Source: Deltaproteobacteria bacterium YD0425bin51
GTDB lineage: Bacteria; Desulfobacterota; Desulfobacteria; Desulfobacterales; YD0425bin51
NCBI GenBank assembly: GCA_002753225.1
Contig: PDZS01000039.1
Location: 1 to 42,524, forward strand
Direction of reading: 5' to 3'
Length of the DNA stretch: 42,524 bases
The stretch's first letter is position 1. Each line of letters opens with the position of its first letter. Below, in pieces: positions 34,112 through 41,820 of the stretch. Made by a program: the position numbers and the translations under genes. The notes under the pieces were generated by a model. That model ran no database searches. It saw only the letters and a program-made list of their open reading frames with translations, and was not told the origin of the DNA.

Positions 34112-34848
34112 TTCTTAACTTGAATTTCCCAAAGCTTCGCATAAGTAATAAATGTACTATACGACTGATAAATACTTTCGATTAATCCAATTGAACCCAG
34201 GCGATACCCTTTTTGCATTAAATAATAATTAATAAAAGTGGTTAACATAACCCTAGGGAATCTCCACCAGCTCATCCTAGGATGATTTGAATCAAATCTA
34301 ATTTTAGCCTCGACATCTGACCATTCAATTGTTTTTAATAACATCTGACTTAAGTTTCGATGTGTAAAGTGAAGTAGGTATCCATCTAGTTCTGCAATTT
34401 TCCCATTAACATTTGGACTTTCATGTATTGAACCAGACCAACCTAAAAAATTTGGCTTATAAAATAATCTTTCCATTTTTTCTTCTCTTTTCCATTCGTT
34501 TTTACCTAAATAAAAATTTTTTCTTTTAATTTTATATGCATCTGAGAAATTCAGTGAATTTATAACTCTTAAAATGCTCTCTCGTAGCTCTGTAGAAACT
34601 ACTTCATCAGCATCAATATATAAAATAAAATCACTTTTTGAACTTTCTTTACCAAAATTTCTTAATTCTGAGAAATTTGAAGTCTTTTCACTTATCACCT
34701 TAGCGCCAAATTTCTGAGCAACTAACGGCGTATTATCACTAGAATTATTATCAACTACAATTATCTCATCACAAAATTTAACACTCTCCAATGCATTTGC
34801 AATCACTTCGCTTTCATTCTTTGCAATAATTATAGCTGTTAAATTCAT
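34099..34848 (-). CDS. GT2 glycosyltransferase, WaaE/KdtX-like
   Basis: A 249-residue GT2 enzyme: LTAIIIAKNESEVI (3-16), EIIVVDNNSSDNT (28-40), NFSELRNFGKESS (58-70) and IDADE (78-82). The layout is that of the WaaE-like gene at 17848-18606. A hydrophobic patch near residues 205-222 is possible. It is the last gene of block A and overlaps the convergent DUF5652-like gene by 13 bases at the 3' end. Likely adds a sugar to a lipid-linked acceptor. Donor unknown. Confidence 0.9.
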   Translation of the reverse strand: MNLTAIIIAKNESEVIANALESVKFCDEIIVVDNNSSDNTPLVAQKFGAKVISEKTSNFSELRNFGKESSKSDFILYIDADEVVSTELRESILRVINSLNFSDAYKIKRKNFYLGKNEWKREEKMERLFYKPNFLGWSGSIHESPNVNGKIAELDGYLLHFTHRNLSQMLLKTIEWSDVEAKIRFDSNHPRMSWWRFPRVMLTTFINYYLMQKGYRLGSIGLIESIYQSYSTFITYAKLWEIQVKNQGK

Positions 34849-35759
34849 TTGAATAGATCAGATCTCCCCATTCTATGTTTATAAAAATCCAAAATTCCTT
34901 CTTTTCTAAATTTATCCTTTCGATTCAATATTTTAATCGATTCTTTAACTAAAGCTATTTTTGCTCTTAGGCCAGCATATTTAAAACCAAAATACATTCT
35001 ATTTCTAGTTATATAATAATCTTGTAAATTTGATCCTGAAGAACTAGAGCCAGCATTTTTATGCCAGATGATCGAAGAAGGCAAATAATAAATTTCAATC
35101 CCGCTCCTGCTTGCTCTAACTGAAAAGTCTGCATCCTCATAATACAAGAAATATTTTTCATCAAAATAACCAAGATCTAAAAATACTTTTGATCTGATCA
35201 ACACACAGCAGCCTGTTGCAAAATCTGTAAGACAGGAAGTATCATATTGTGATCTATCAACCTCATCTACTCCCCTGTGATGTCCAATTATATTTTTCCA
35301 ATCAAATTCACCACCAGCGTACCAAAAAACTTTTCCAAGCTCATCTGGTGCATATTTGTCTTTATGATATTCATACCCCTTTTCAAAATATATTTTAGGA
35401 GAAACTAACCCAACATTTTGGTTTTTTTCCATAAAGCTAAATAATTCAAAAAGAAAGTCTTTATGTGTTTTTGTATCATTATTCAAAAGGAGAATATATT
35501 CAGAGCCTCCCTTAATAGCTTTCTGAATTCCAATATTACAACCGCCTGAGAAACCAGAATTTACTTCATTAAAAATTAATTTCAGATTTAAATTTTCATA
35601 TTTTTTTTCATCTATAGAAAGTCTATGGCCAGAAAAATTGTCGATTAAAATTACCTCAAAACTGAAACCTTTTACGTTAATTTTTTTTAGATTTTCCAAA
35701 CATTCAATTGTGTTTTCTTGACCGTTATAATTAATTAAAATAATCGATATTTTTTTCAT
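34845..35759 (-). CDS. GT2 glycosyltransferase (rhamnosyltransferase-like)
   Basis: A 304-residue GT2 protein: ISIILINYNGQENTIECL (4-21), LIDNFSG (38-44), NEVNSGFSGGCNIG (64-77) and NND (93-95). A second half with YYEDADFSVRA is typical of WbbL/RfbN-like rhamnosyltransferases. Its ATG overlaps the TGA of the flippase (35756-35759). GAGGAG lies just before the ATG, but these bases also encode the last residues of the flippase, so I do not count it as a firm ribosome site. Donor not known; rhamnosyl-like only by family. Confidence 0.9.
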   Translation of the reverse strand: MKKISIILINYNGQENTIECLENLKKINVKGFSFEVILIDNFSGHRLSIDEKKYENLNLKLIFNEVNSGFSGGCNIGIQKAIKGGSEYILLLNNDTKTHKDFLFELFSFMEKNQNVGLVSPKIYFEKGYEYHKDKYAPDELGKVFWYAGGEFDWKNIIGHHRGVDEVDRSQYDTSCLTDFATGCCVLIRSKVFLDLGYFDEKYFLYYEDADFSVRASRSGIEIYYLPSSIIWHKNAGSSSSGSNLQDYYITRNRMYFGFKYAGLRAKIALVKESIKILNRKDKFRKEGILDFYKHRMGRSDLFK

Positions 35760-37213
35760 TTACTCCTCATGCTTTCTTTTACCAATAAAAAAGTTTTGTC
35801 TATTTCTTTTTTTGCAAAAATATAAATAAGAATAAAATAAAGACCTGCTGCCAATAATATTTCAATAAACAATGTCGACAAAGAATTAATTAATAAATCT
35901 TTTGTTAAAAAAATAAAGGTGCCCATTATAATAGTTACAATTAATGGTTTAAAAATAGGAGTAAAAAACGAAAACCTTACATACTTTCTAGCCACAAAAT
36001 AAATAGAAATTGTACTAACTGAAACAATAAATGATGCCATAGCAACACCATTATATCCATAAATATGTACTAAAACTGGTGTTAAAATCCAAATAAGTAA
36101 AGTCCAAAAAGCCATGAAATATAAAGTAATCTTTGATTTTCCAATTGCATAAAGAAAATTTGTTATCGGTGTAGATAATGAACCAAAAACTGAATTTAAA
36201 GAGAAAAATGCCAAAGAAATTAATGCAGGCTGCCATTTCGCATATTTAGGGATGAACTCAGTAAAATATGGAGTAATTAATATAATTCCAATAGCTGTTG
36301 GCATAATAAACAGTGCAATCGCAAACAAAGATTTTTCAATGACTTTCTTCAATGCTTCCTCGTCATGCTGAAGTCGACTTAGTGAGGGGAAAATAATCTT
36401 AATTACATTATCTAAAACTAACCTCAATGGCATATAAGCCCACTTCTGAGCGAATCCCACATATCCCACTTGATGCAAAGGTAATACTCTACCTATATAA
36501 ATATTAATAAGATCATCTTTTACCAAAGCTAAAAGGCTATTCATTTGAAATGGGAGCCCAAATGAAGCCATTTTTTTGAACGATTCCAAATCCCAAGCAA
36601 ACCCAATTCTCCAAGGCATCACTATATACATTAAGACTAGCCCCACAATACTTCTTAAAACTACCGCAACCACAAAACTCATTAACCCATATCCATTTAC
36701 TGCCAGTATAATTAAAGCAACGTTGTATACTAAATTTTCTGCAATTTGTGGTAATACCAACTTATGAAAATCCAGTTTTCTTTCTAATAAAACTGTTGGG
36801 ATTGTCTTTAAAGAAGAAAGTAAAAATGAAACTAAAAATGCATAAAACAGAAGCAAACCTTGAGATGTCAAATTAAAAAAATCTTGGATAAAAGGGGATA
36901 AAATTAAAGCAGGAACTACAAGCAAAATGACTAAAAATTGTTGCGTTGTAAAGGCAATCTTTAAATCTCTTGGAGATGGTTCTTCTTTTTTCTGAATAAG
37001 TGATGCTGCAAGTCCAATATCAGAGAAATAATTTAAAAATACAACAACAGATGAAACAATAAAAAATATTCCAAAGTCACTTGGAGAAAGATATAACGCC
37101 AGAACCAAACTGGACACTATCCCTAAAATTTGAATTAAAAATGTTCTTGATACAAGTGCAAAAATGCTTTTTACAGATTTGCGGGCAACTGAATCAAGAT
37201 TAAAATCTTCCAT
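35756..37213 (-). CDS. Wzx-type flippase (Polysacc_synt_3/WzxC-like)
   Basis: A 485-residue protein with about 14 helices. SIFALVSRTFLIQILGIVSSLVLALYLSP starts the fold, followed by SDFGIFFIVSSV and later SFGLPFQMNSLLALVKDD, typical of WzxC-like lipopolysaccharide flippases. It moves lipid-linked glycan units outward. It overlaps the upstream GT2 by 14 bases and the downstream GT2 by four, and is distinct from the other flippase (14518-15807), which is shorter and less similar. Two flippases in one region point to two glycans or to substrate specialisation. Confidence 0.92.
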   Translation of the reverse strand: MEDFNLDSVARKSVKSIFALVSRTFLIQILGIVSSLVLALYLSPSDFGIFFIVSSVVVFLNYFSDIGLAASLIQKKEEPSPRDLKIAFTTQQFLVILLVVPALILSPFIQDFFNLTSQGLLLFYAFLVSFLLSSLKTIPTVLLERKLDFHKLVLPQIAENLVYNVALIILAVNGYGLMSFVVAVVLRSIVGLVLMYIVMPWRIGFAWDLESFKKMASFGLPFQMNSLLALVKDDLINIYIGRVLPLHQVGYVGFAQKWAYMPLRLVLDNVIKIIFPSLSRLQHDEEALKKVIEKSLFAIALFIMPTAIGIILITPYFTEFIPKYAKWQPALISLAFFSLNSVFGSLSTPITNFLYAIGKSKITLYFMAFWTLLIWILTPVLVHIYGYNGVAMASFIVSVSTISIYFVARKYVRFSFFTPIFKPLIVTIIMGTFIFLTKDLLINSLSTLFIEILLAAGLYFILIYIFAKKEIDKTFLLVKESMRSK

Positions 37214-37913
37214 TACGTAGATCCCACCACAGAATCAGACTCTCTAGCACAGCTCTAATTATTACTGCTAAATTAGCTCCTGTCTGAGCTCCATATTTTC
37301 GAGGATAGTGAGTAACCTCAACTTCGCTTATTACTAGATTTTTTCTTACTGATTTCGCAAGTATTTCTGTAGTTATCATAGCCCCTTCTGATCTTAGTGG
37401 CATGATCTTTTCTATTGCACTTTTTTTAAACATTTTAAATCCACAGTCGATATCCTTAAACCAAAACCTGAAAAAAATATAATCCCAAATTTTAAGCATG
37501 TTCATGAGCACATGACGTATAAAATTATCTCTTCTTTTTTTCCTATATCCTATAACTATATCATTCGATTCAATCTGATCAATAAATTTATCAACTTCTG
37601 AAAAATCAAATTGACCATCACCATCAGTAAAAGCGACTAAATTATATTTAGCATTAGACAATCCCTCTTTTAATGCTGCTCCATAACCCCTATTCGGGAA
37701 GTGGGTGATTATTCTTACATTCTTATTTTTTTTAACTACTTCCTGAGCATTTTCTAAAGTTTTATCTGATGACCCATCATCAATGATAATTATTTCCCAT
37801 TTCTCAGCAATTTTTTCCGCTACTGGAATTGCATTTTTTACTACATTTTCAACATTCTTCTCTTCATTCCAGAAGGGGAAAAATATTGATAATTCTTTTA
37901 CTTTTTTATTCAT
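37200..37913 (-). CDS. GT2 polyprenyl-phosphate-sugar synthase (DPM1-like)
   Basis: A 237-residue GT2 enzyme: LSIFFPFWNEEKNV (8-21), IIDDGSSDKT (43-52), NRGYGAALKEGL (74-85) and DGDGQFD (97-103). GYRKKRRDNFIR and DIDCGFKMF match the DPM1/GtrB-like group. GtrB-type members have membrane helices; this one has little beyond a hydrophobic patch near 220-235. Likely makes polyprenyl-phosphate mannose or glucose for the GT-C proteins in block A. Coupled to the small Cys-rich gene by an eight-base overlap. Confidence 0.9.
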   Translation of the reverse strand: MNKKVKELSIFFPFWNEEKNVENVVKNAIPVAEKIAEKWEIIIIDDGSSDKTLENAQEVVKKNKNVRIITHFPNRGYGAALKEGLSNAKYNLVAFTDGDGQFDFSEVDKFIDQIESNDIVIGYRKKRRDNFIRHVLMNMLKIWDYIFFRFWFKDIDCGFKMFKKSAIEKIMPLRSEGAMITTEILAKSVRKNLVISEVEVTHYPRKYGAQTGANLAVIIRAVLESLILWWDLRNGRF

Positions 37914-38217
37914 GTTTACAAATCTTTCTCCATTCTCCTAGGCAACTTTCTCCAATTTTCAATCCATCGCAATGACATTCTAATCGACATTGAATTTGAG
38001 GTATATCTTTAAAGGGCATAACTTTTTCAGATCCCACCCCACATTTGCCATTTAATAATATGTTAGCAAAAGCAACTACAATTATAAATAATATACAGGC
38101 AATTACAACCATCACTCTCTTATTATCAAGCTTTAATTTCTTCATATTCTCAAAAAGATAAATGATAATAACTATACTGATAATTAAGGGGATGAATAAA
38201 TTAAACAAATTAGTCAT
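37906..38217 (-). CDS. Small Cys-rich membrane protein, unknown function
   Basis: A 103-residue protein I do not recognise. Two hydrophobic segments (about 5-22 and 34-54) flank a basic loop, which would place both ends outside. The tail holds six cysteines (Cys59, 77, 81, 83, 92, 100) with pattern C-x3-C-x-C-x8-C-x7-C after the first one, suggesting disulfides or a metal site in an extracytoplasmic domain. It overlaps genes on both sides (eight bases and one base), so it is translated with the glycan operon. Its small size and lack of homologue memory leave function open. Confidence 0.72.
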   Translation of the reverse strand: MTNLFNLFIPLIISIVIIIYLFENMKKLKLDNKRVMVVIACILFIIVVAFANILLNGKCGVGSEKVMPFKDIPQIQCRLECHCDGLKIGESCLGEWRKICKHE

Positions 38218-39680
38218 TAATATATATCTCCTGAATAAATCACGAATGATCCTTCCGGTATCATATTCTGCTCGTGACCATAAATAATTTTTTTATTTTC
38301 ACCTGGAAAGAAAGTATCAGTAAAATATTCTGAACCAAGCATATTCTTCAATTCCTCTGATCCCCCAAAAGTATCACCTGGCTGTGAATCAACAAAGTAA
38401 ATGGTATCAAATTTTGCTAAATCTTCCTGATTCGCTTGTATAAAACTTTTAAAATTATTAATTGTGCGAGTATTCAGAAGAAACAAGCCAGATGATTCAT
38501 GAATCATGATACCAAAAGTACTCATTATGAAATAAAGGAAAATTAATACAAACGAAATAAATCTATAAAATTTCTCCTTACTATAAAGAATATAGGTTAC
38601 AAATGCATAAATCGCACTTGTAAACACCACAGGAACAGTCAATCTAACCATCCACCTATGAATAGTAGGAACCGTTGGAGAAATAAAAAGATAAAAAATA
38701 AATATTAAACCTAAGATTAAAATTAAATATTTAATTTTTTTATTAGTTTCTATAAATGTAATAAAAAAACTAGGGATAAAAACCGCGTAAAAAATAATAA
38801 ATGAATAAATAAATAATTTTATATCATTGGAATTAAAAAGTTTCCAAAAATCCATAGTCGGCTGGAAAAAAATACTCTGAACATAATTCGGAATAAAATT
38901 AGGAACACCCAATGACCATAATAGATACCAAACAGAATTATTAATTATCAGTTTTGGATCAAGAATAATCTTATACGTATCAATCATCATAACTTGTGAA
39001 GTTGCATGCTTAAAAATTAAAACGACTATTGCACTTATAATCATAAAAATGATAATTTTTAGAATAAAGCTTTTATCTATTTTTTTAATAAAGAAAACTT
39101 GATAGAAAATAATTAAAATTGGAAATAATGCTGCTGATTCTTTCGACATTAATGCAAATACAAAAAATAAAATACTTAATAAAATTCTTTTTTTAAGATA
39201 CGCATAAAACGCTATCGACAGAAATGTAAATAAGCAAATTTCAATATATGTTGCTACCTGGTACAACTGAAAAACATGTGTAAAATTTATCGAATAAAAA
39301 AATACTAAAAAGTAGGAAAATATTTTATTTTTGGATATGAAAAAACTTGATTTGTACAAAAAAATGAGTCCTATAAAGTAAGTTATGAACATAACTGAAT
39401 GAGCAAATAAGAGATTTCTGTTAGTCAAATTTATAAAATAATAAAAAATTTCCGTAGGTATTGGACGGTAAAAATAGTCTTTATAGGGAGAAAAAAAGTT
39501 TAAAAAATCAGCTAAATCCGAAGCTTTACCGACTTTAAGAAAAAAATAGTCATCAAGAAAAAATTCAATCTTAAATGCATTCCTCATAATAATAATGAGA
39601 TAAGTAAAAATAAATACAAAAAAAAGTATAGTAATTCTATTTTCTCTTATATTTTCAAATAATAGATTTATTTTTTTCAT
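38217..39680 (-). CDS. GT-C-like membrane glycosyltransferase (PMT/TMTC-like)
   Basis: A 487-residue polytopic protein. EFFLDDYFFL (39-48, Asp43-Asp44) lies in the first outside loop, then YFYRPIPTEIFY (69-80) and SKESAALFP (179-187), a combination of 'DD...YRP...SKE' seen in TMTC/PMT-like proteins. About 12 helices follow with a soluble C-terminal region of about 90 residues. It overlaps the cupredoxin-like gene by four bases upstream and the Cys-rich gene by one base (TAATG). Likely a sugar transferase on the outer side, with unknown acceptor. Confidence 0.82.
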   Translation of the reverse strand: MKKINLLFENIRENRITILFFVFIFTYLIIIMRNAFKIEFFLDDYFFLKVGKASDLADFLNFFSPYKDYFYRPIPTEIFYYFINLTNRNLLFAHSVMFITYFIGLIFLYKSSFFISKNKIFSYFLVFFYSINFTHVFQLYQVATYIEICLFTFLSIAFYAYLKKRILLSILFFVFALMSKESAALFPILIIFYQVFFIKKIDKSFILKIIIFMIISAIVVLIFKHATSQVMMIDTYKIILDPKLIINNSVWYLLWSLGVPNFIPNYVQSIFFQPTMDFWKLFNSNDIKLFIYSFIIFYAVFIPSFFITFIETNKKIKYLILILGLIFIFYLFISPTVPTIHRWMVRLTVPVVFTSAIYAFVTYILYSKEKFYRFISFVLIFLYFIMSTFGIMIHESSGLFLLNTRTINNFKSFIQANQEDLAKFDTIYFVDSQPGDTFGGSEELKNMLGSEYFTDTFFPGENKKIIYGHEQNMIPEGSFVIYSGDIY

Positions 39681-40120
39681 CTAACTATTAGTTTACCTTC
39701 TGGTTCTTTTTTATATCTATACGTATGCGAGAAAAATTTAAATTGTCCAGACATAGTAGCATCAAATCTTAGTATTTCTTTTTTATTAGTTGGAATATAA
39801 TTTGTACCAATGTGATAAATATCCAGATATAAATTATGATATCCCTCTTCGACTCTAACAATTAAGCTCACCTTATCATTCTTATTAACATTAATTACAT
39901 CGGGAATCATTTTATTATCATTAATAACAATTTCGATTTTTTTTCTATCTGAATCTATACTCGCTGCATATTTTTCTTCGTCTTCTTTATTATATTCAGC
40001 CACTACATTAACACTTTCAGGTAATTGTACTTTTATTTTTTTCTCAATACTAAAAATGACCATAACGCCGCCAAAGAAGAATAATAAAAATATAATCTTA
40101 TAAAACAATTCTTTATTCAT
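39677..40120 (-). CDS. Membrane-anchored cupredoxin-like protein without copper-ligand Cys
   Basis: A 147-residue protein with one N-terminal helix (about 8-24) and a beta-rich domain that matches the cupredoxin layout: IEIVINDNKMIPDVINVNKND (62-82), VRVEEGYHNLYLD (88-100) and GQFKFFSH (125-132), ending EGKLIVR. Cupredoxins have a Cys ligand after the 'f-F-x-C' element; here the site is Ser131 with His132, and the protein has no cysteine at all. A type-1 or CuA copper site is therefore unlikely. It may be a structural or protein-binding domain exposed outside, tied to the glycan machinery by its operon position. A TAGAAT at 40127-40132 lies seven bases before the ATG. Confidence 0.72.
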   Translation of the reverse strand: MNKELFYKIIFLLFFFGGVMVIFSIEKKIKVQLPESVNVVAEYNKEDEEKYAASIDSDRKKIEIVINDNKMIPDVINVNKNDKVSLIVRVEEGYHNLYLDIYHIGTNYIPTNKKEILRFDATMSGQFKFFSHTYRYKKEPEGKLIVR

Positions 40121-41820
40121 TTTTTAATTCTAAACCAAACCGAAAGAATAATTATTCCAAGTACTGAAATAAACGTCAATAAATTTCCTATTAGTCTAGG
40201 ATTTGTGTCAGTAAATTCTGCCTTTATTTCATGCTTACCTTCATCTAAATTAAACCTTATTAATTTTAATTTATTATTATCTTTATATTCTATTTTCTTA
40301 CCATTAACATATACTTTCCACCCAGGGAAGGAGTAAGTATTAATTTGGAATTGACCAGAATTAAAAACATTGACTCTAAATTCTTTCCTGTGAGGTAAAT
40401 TAGTAATTGTTTCAATATTCATATCACCTGAAATAACTTCATGACTAGCTTTTGAAATCTCATCGCTACTAATATCAATAACTGTATTACCAAAAACTCC
40501 TGTTTTCGTGCCAATCCCATTTGGAACATATTCAAAGGCTAATATGCTTGTATTCCATTTAATAAAGTCGGTATTTATATAATTTTCATCTGTATAATCT
40601 GTCAAAAATATTCTAGGATTAAAAAATTTATAGCTCGACAAAATACAAATCATAATTAAAATTACCGTAATAATCACCTTGATCTTTTCGCTTTTAATAA
40701 AATTTAAAAAATATGCACCTATAAATGAAGTGGTGAAAACCGTAAATAACATAAACCTCCATGGGAACTGGATGTATGAAAAAGTCTTTAGATTATCCCA
40801 AATAAATTTTGAATATTCTGTTTGAATAAAAATTGAAATAGCACACAGTAATATAAACAGAATCAAAACATAATCAATTTTCTTTTTTTCTAAAAATCGT
40901 ATTATTATTAACGAGATTGTTGTAATTGTTAAAATAATATTTAACTTTCCTATCTGAAATGACATTCCATCATTAATTCCATAGCCGGAACCCCCAAACC
41001 CCCAAGGCGAATTCCAAAATTGCTTTAAATATATAAAATGTTGCCTATAATCAGCCAATTCTGATGTTAATAACTCAATCATCGTGAATTTTCTTTCAAA
41101 AAATGAAGGAATCCAAAAATAAGCTGAAAAAGATAACGCCAATAATCCGGATAAAATAAACTTAAAATAAAATTCTTTTTTATTTTTTAGAAAGAGGCTT
41201 AAAAAAACAACATAAATAAAAATAAATATACCACTCATCATAGCAACTAAATTATGTGTTAAAACTAACATTGCTGAGGAAATTGACATTAATATTAAAT
41301 ATTTATTTTCATTTGTTTCTGATAATTTTTTTAATGACCAAAAAATCAACGGAATGAATACGAAACTCCAAAATTCTGGCAACGCTCCCCTAACATAGAC
41401 ATCTACGCTGTGGTATGGAGCATAAATATACAATGTAGCCGCAAGAAGGCCACCATACTTCCCTAAATATTCCTTTGAAAAAAGAAACATAAATACCCCA
41501 GACAGGATAAAACCGAGAGCAATCATTATTTTAATTGAGGAAATATAACCAAAACCTGTTAAAACAAAAACTTCGGCCACATAATATACAAATGAAGGAT
41601 AAAAATTAAAGAATGGATATCCATATCCGAAGCCTAAATTCTGAGAAATTCTTGGTGGAAAATGACCTGACTCGAGTGAATAATTTAATTCAAAAAGCCT
41701 CCCAACCTGTTCATCGTCATGAATAGGAAAGAATCCTGGATTAAATAACGCAGTAAAAGATAATACTGAAATTAAAATAACAATCACATAAAACAAATGT
41801 CCTCTAATAAATTTTTTCAT
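40117..41820 (-). CDS. PTPS-related (6-pyruvoyl-tetrahydropterin synthase-related domain) membrane protein, GT-C-like
   Basis: A 567-residue polytopic protein. PGFFPIHDDEQVGR (28-41, His34-Asp35-Asp36), PPRISQNLGFGYGYPFFNFYPS (55-76) and later SYIQFPWRFMLF match the family named PTPS-related. About 13 helices and a soluble C-terminal domain with SFPGWKVYVNGK are visible. The fold and the acidic pair suggest a GT-C transferase, but no member has a firm role that I know of. It overlaps the cupredoxin-like gene by four bases and a paralogue upstream by four, which starts outside the window. Confidence 0.85.
   Translation of the reverse strand: MKKFIRGHLFYVIVILISVLSFTALFNPGFFPIHDDEQVGRLFELNYSLESGHFPPRISQNLGFGYGYPFFNFYPSFVYYVAEVFVLTGFGYISSIKIMIALGFILSGVFMFLFSKEYLGKYGGLLAATLYIYAPYHSVDVYVRGALPEFWSFVFIPLIFWSLKKLSETNENKYLILMSISSAMLVLTHNLVAMMSGIFIFIYVVFLSLFLKNKKEFYFKFILSGLLALSFSAYFWIPSFFERKFTMIELLTSELADYRQHFIYLKQFWNSPWGFGGSGYGINDGMSFQIGKLNIILTITTISLIIIRFLEKKKIDYVLILFILLCAISIFIQTEYSKFIWDNLKTFSYIQFPWRFMLFTVFTTSFIGAYFLNFIKSEKIKVIITVILIMICILSSYKFFNPRIFLTDYTDENYINTDFIKWNTSILAFEYVPNGIGTKTGVFGNTVIDISSDEISKASHEVISGDMNIETITNLPHRKEFRVNVFNSGQFQINTYSFPGWKVYVNGKKIEYKDNNKLKLIRFNLDEGKHEIKAEFTDTNPRLIGNLLTFISVLGIIILSVWFRIKK

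Noticed and set aside
35760..35768. GAGGAG before the GT2 gene start as a Shine-Dalgarno site
   Set aside because: The bases encode the last residues of the flippase, and the spacing to the ATG is only about three bases, so it may be chance. No other gene shows a clear site.
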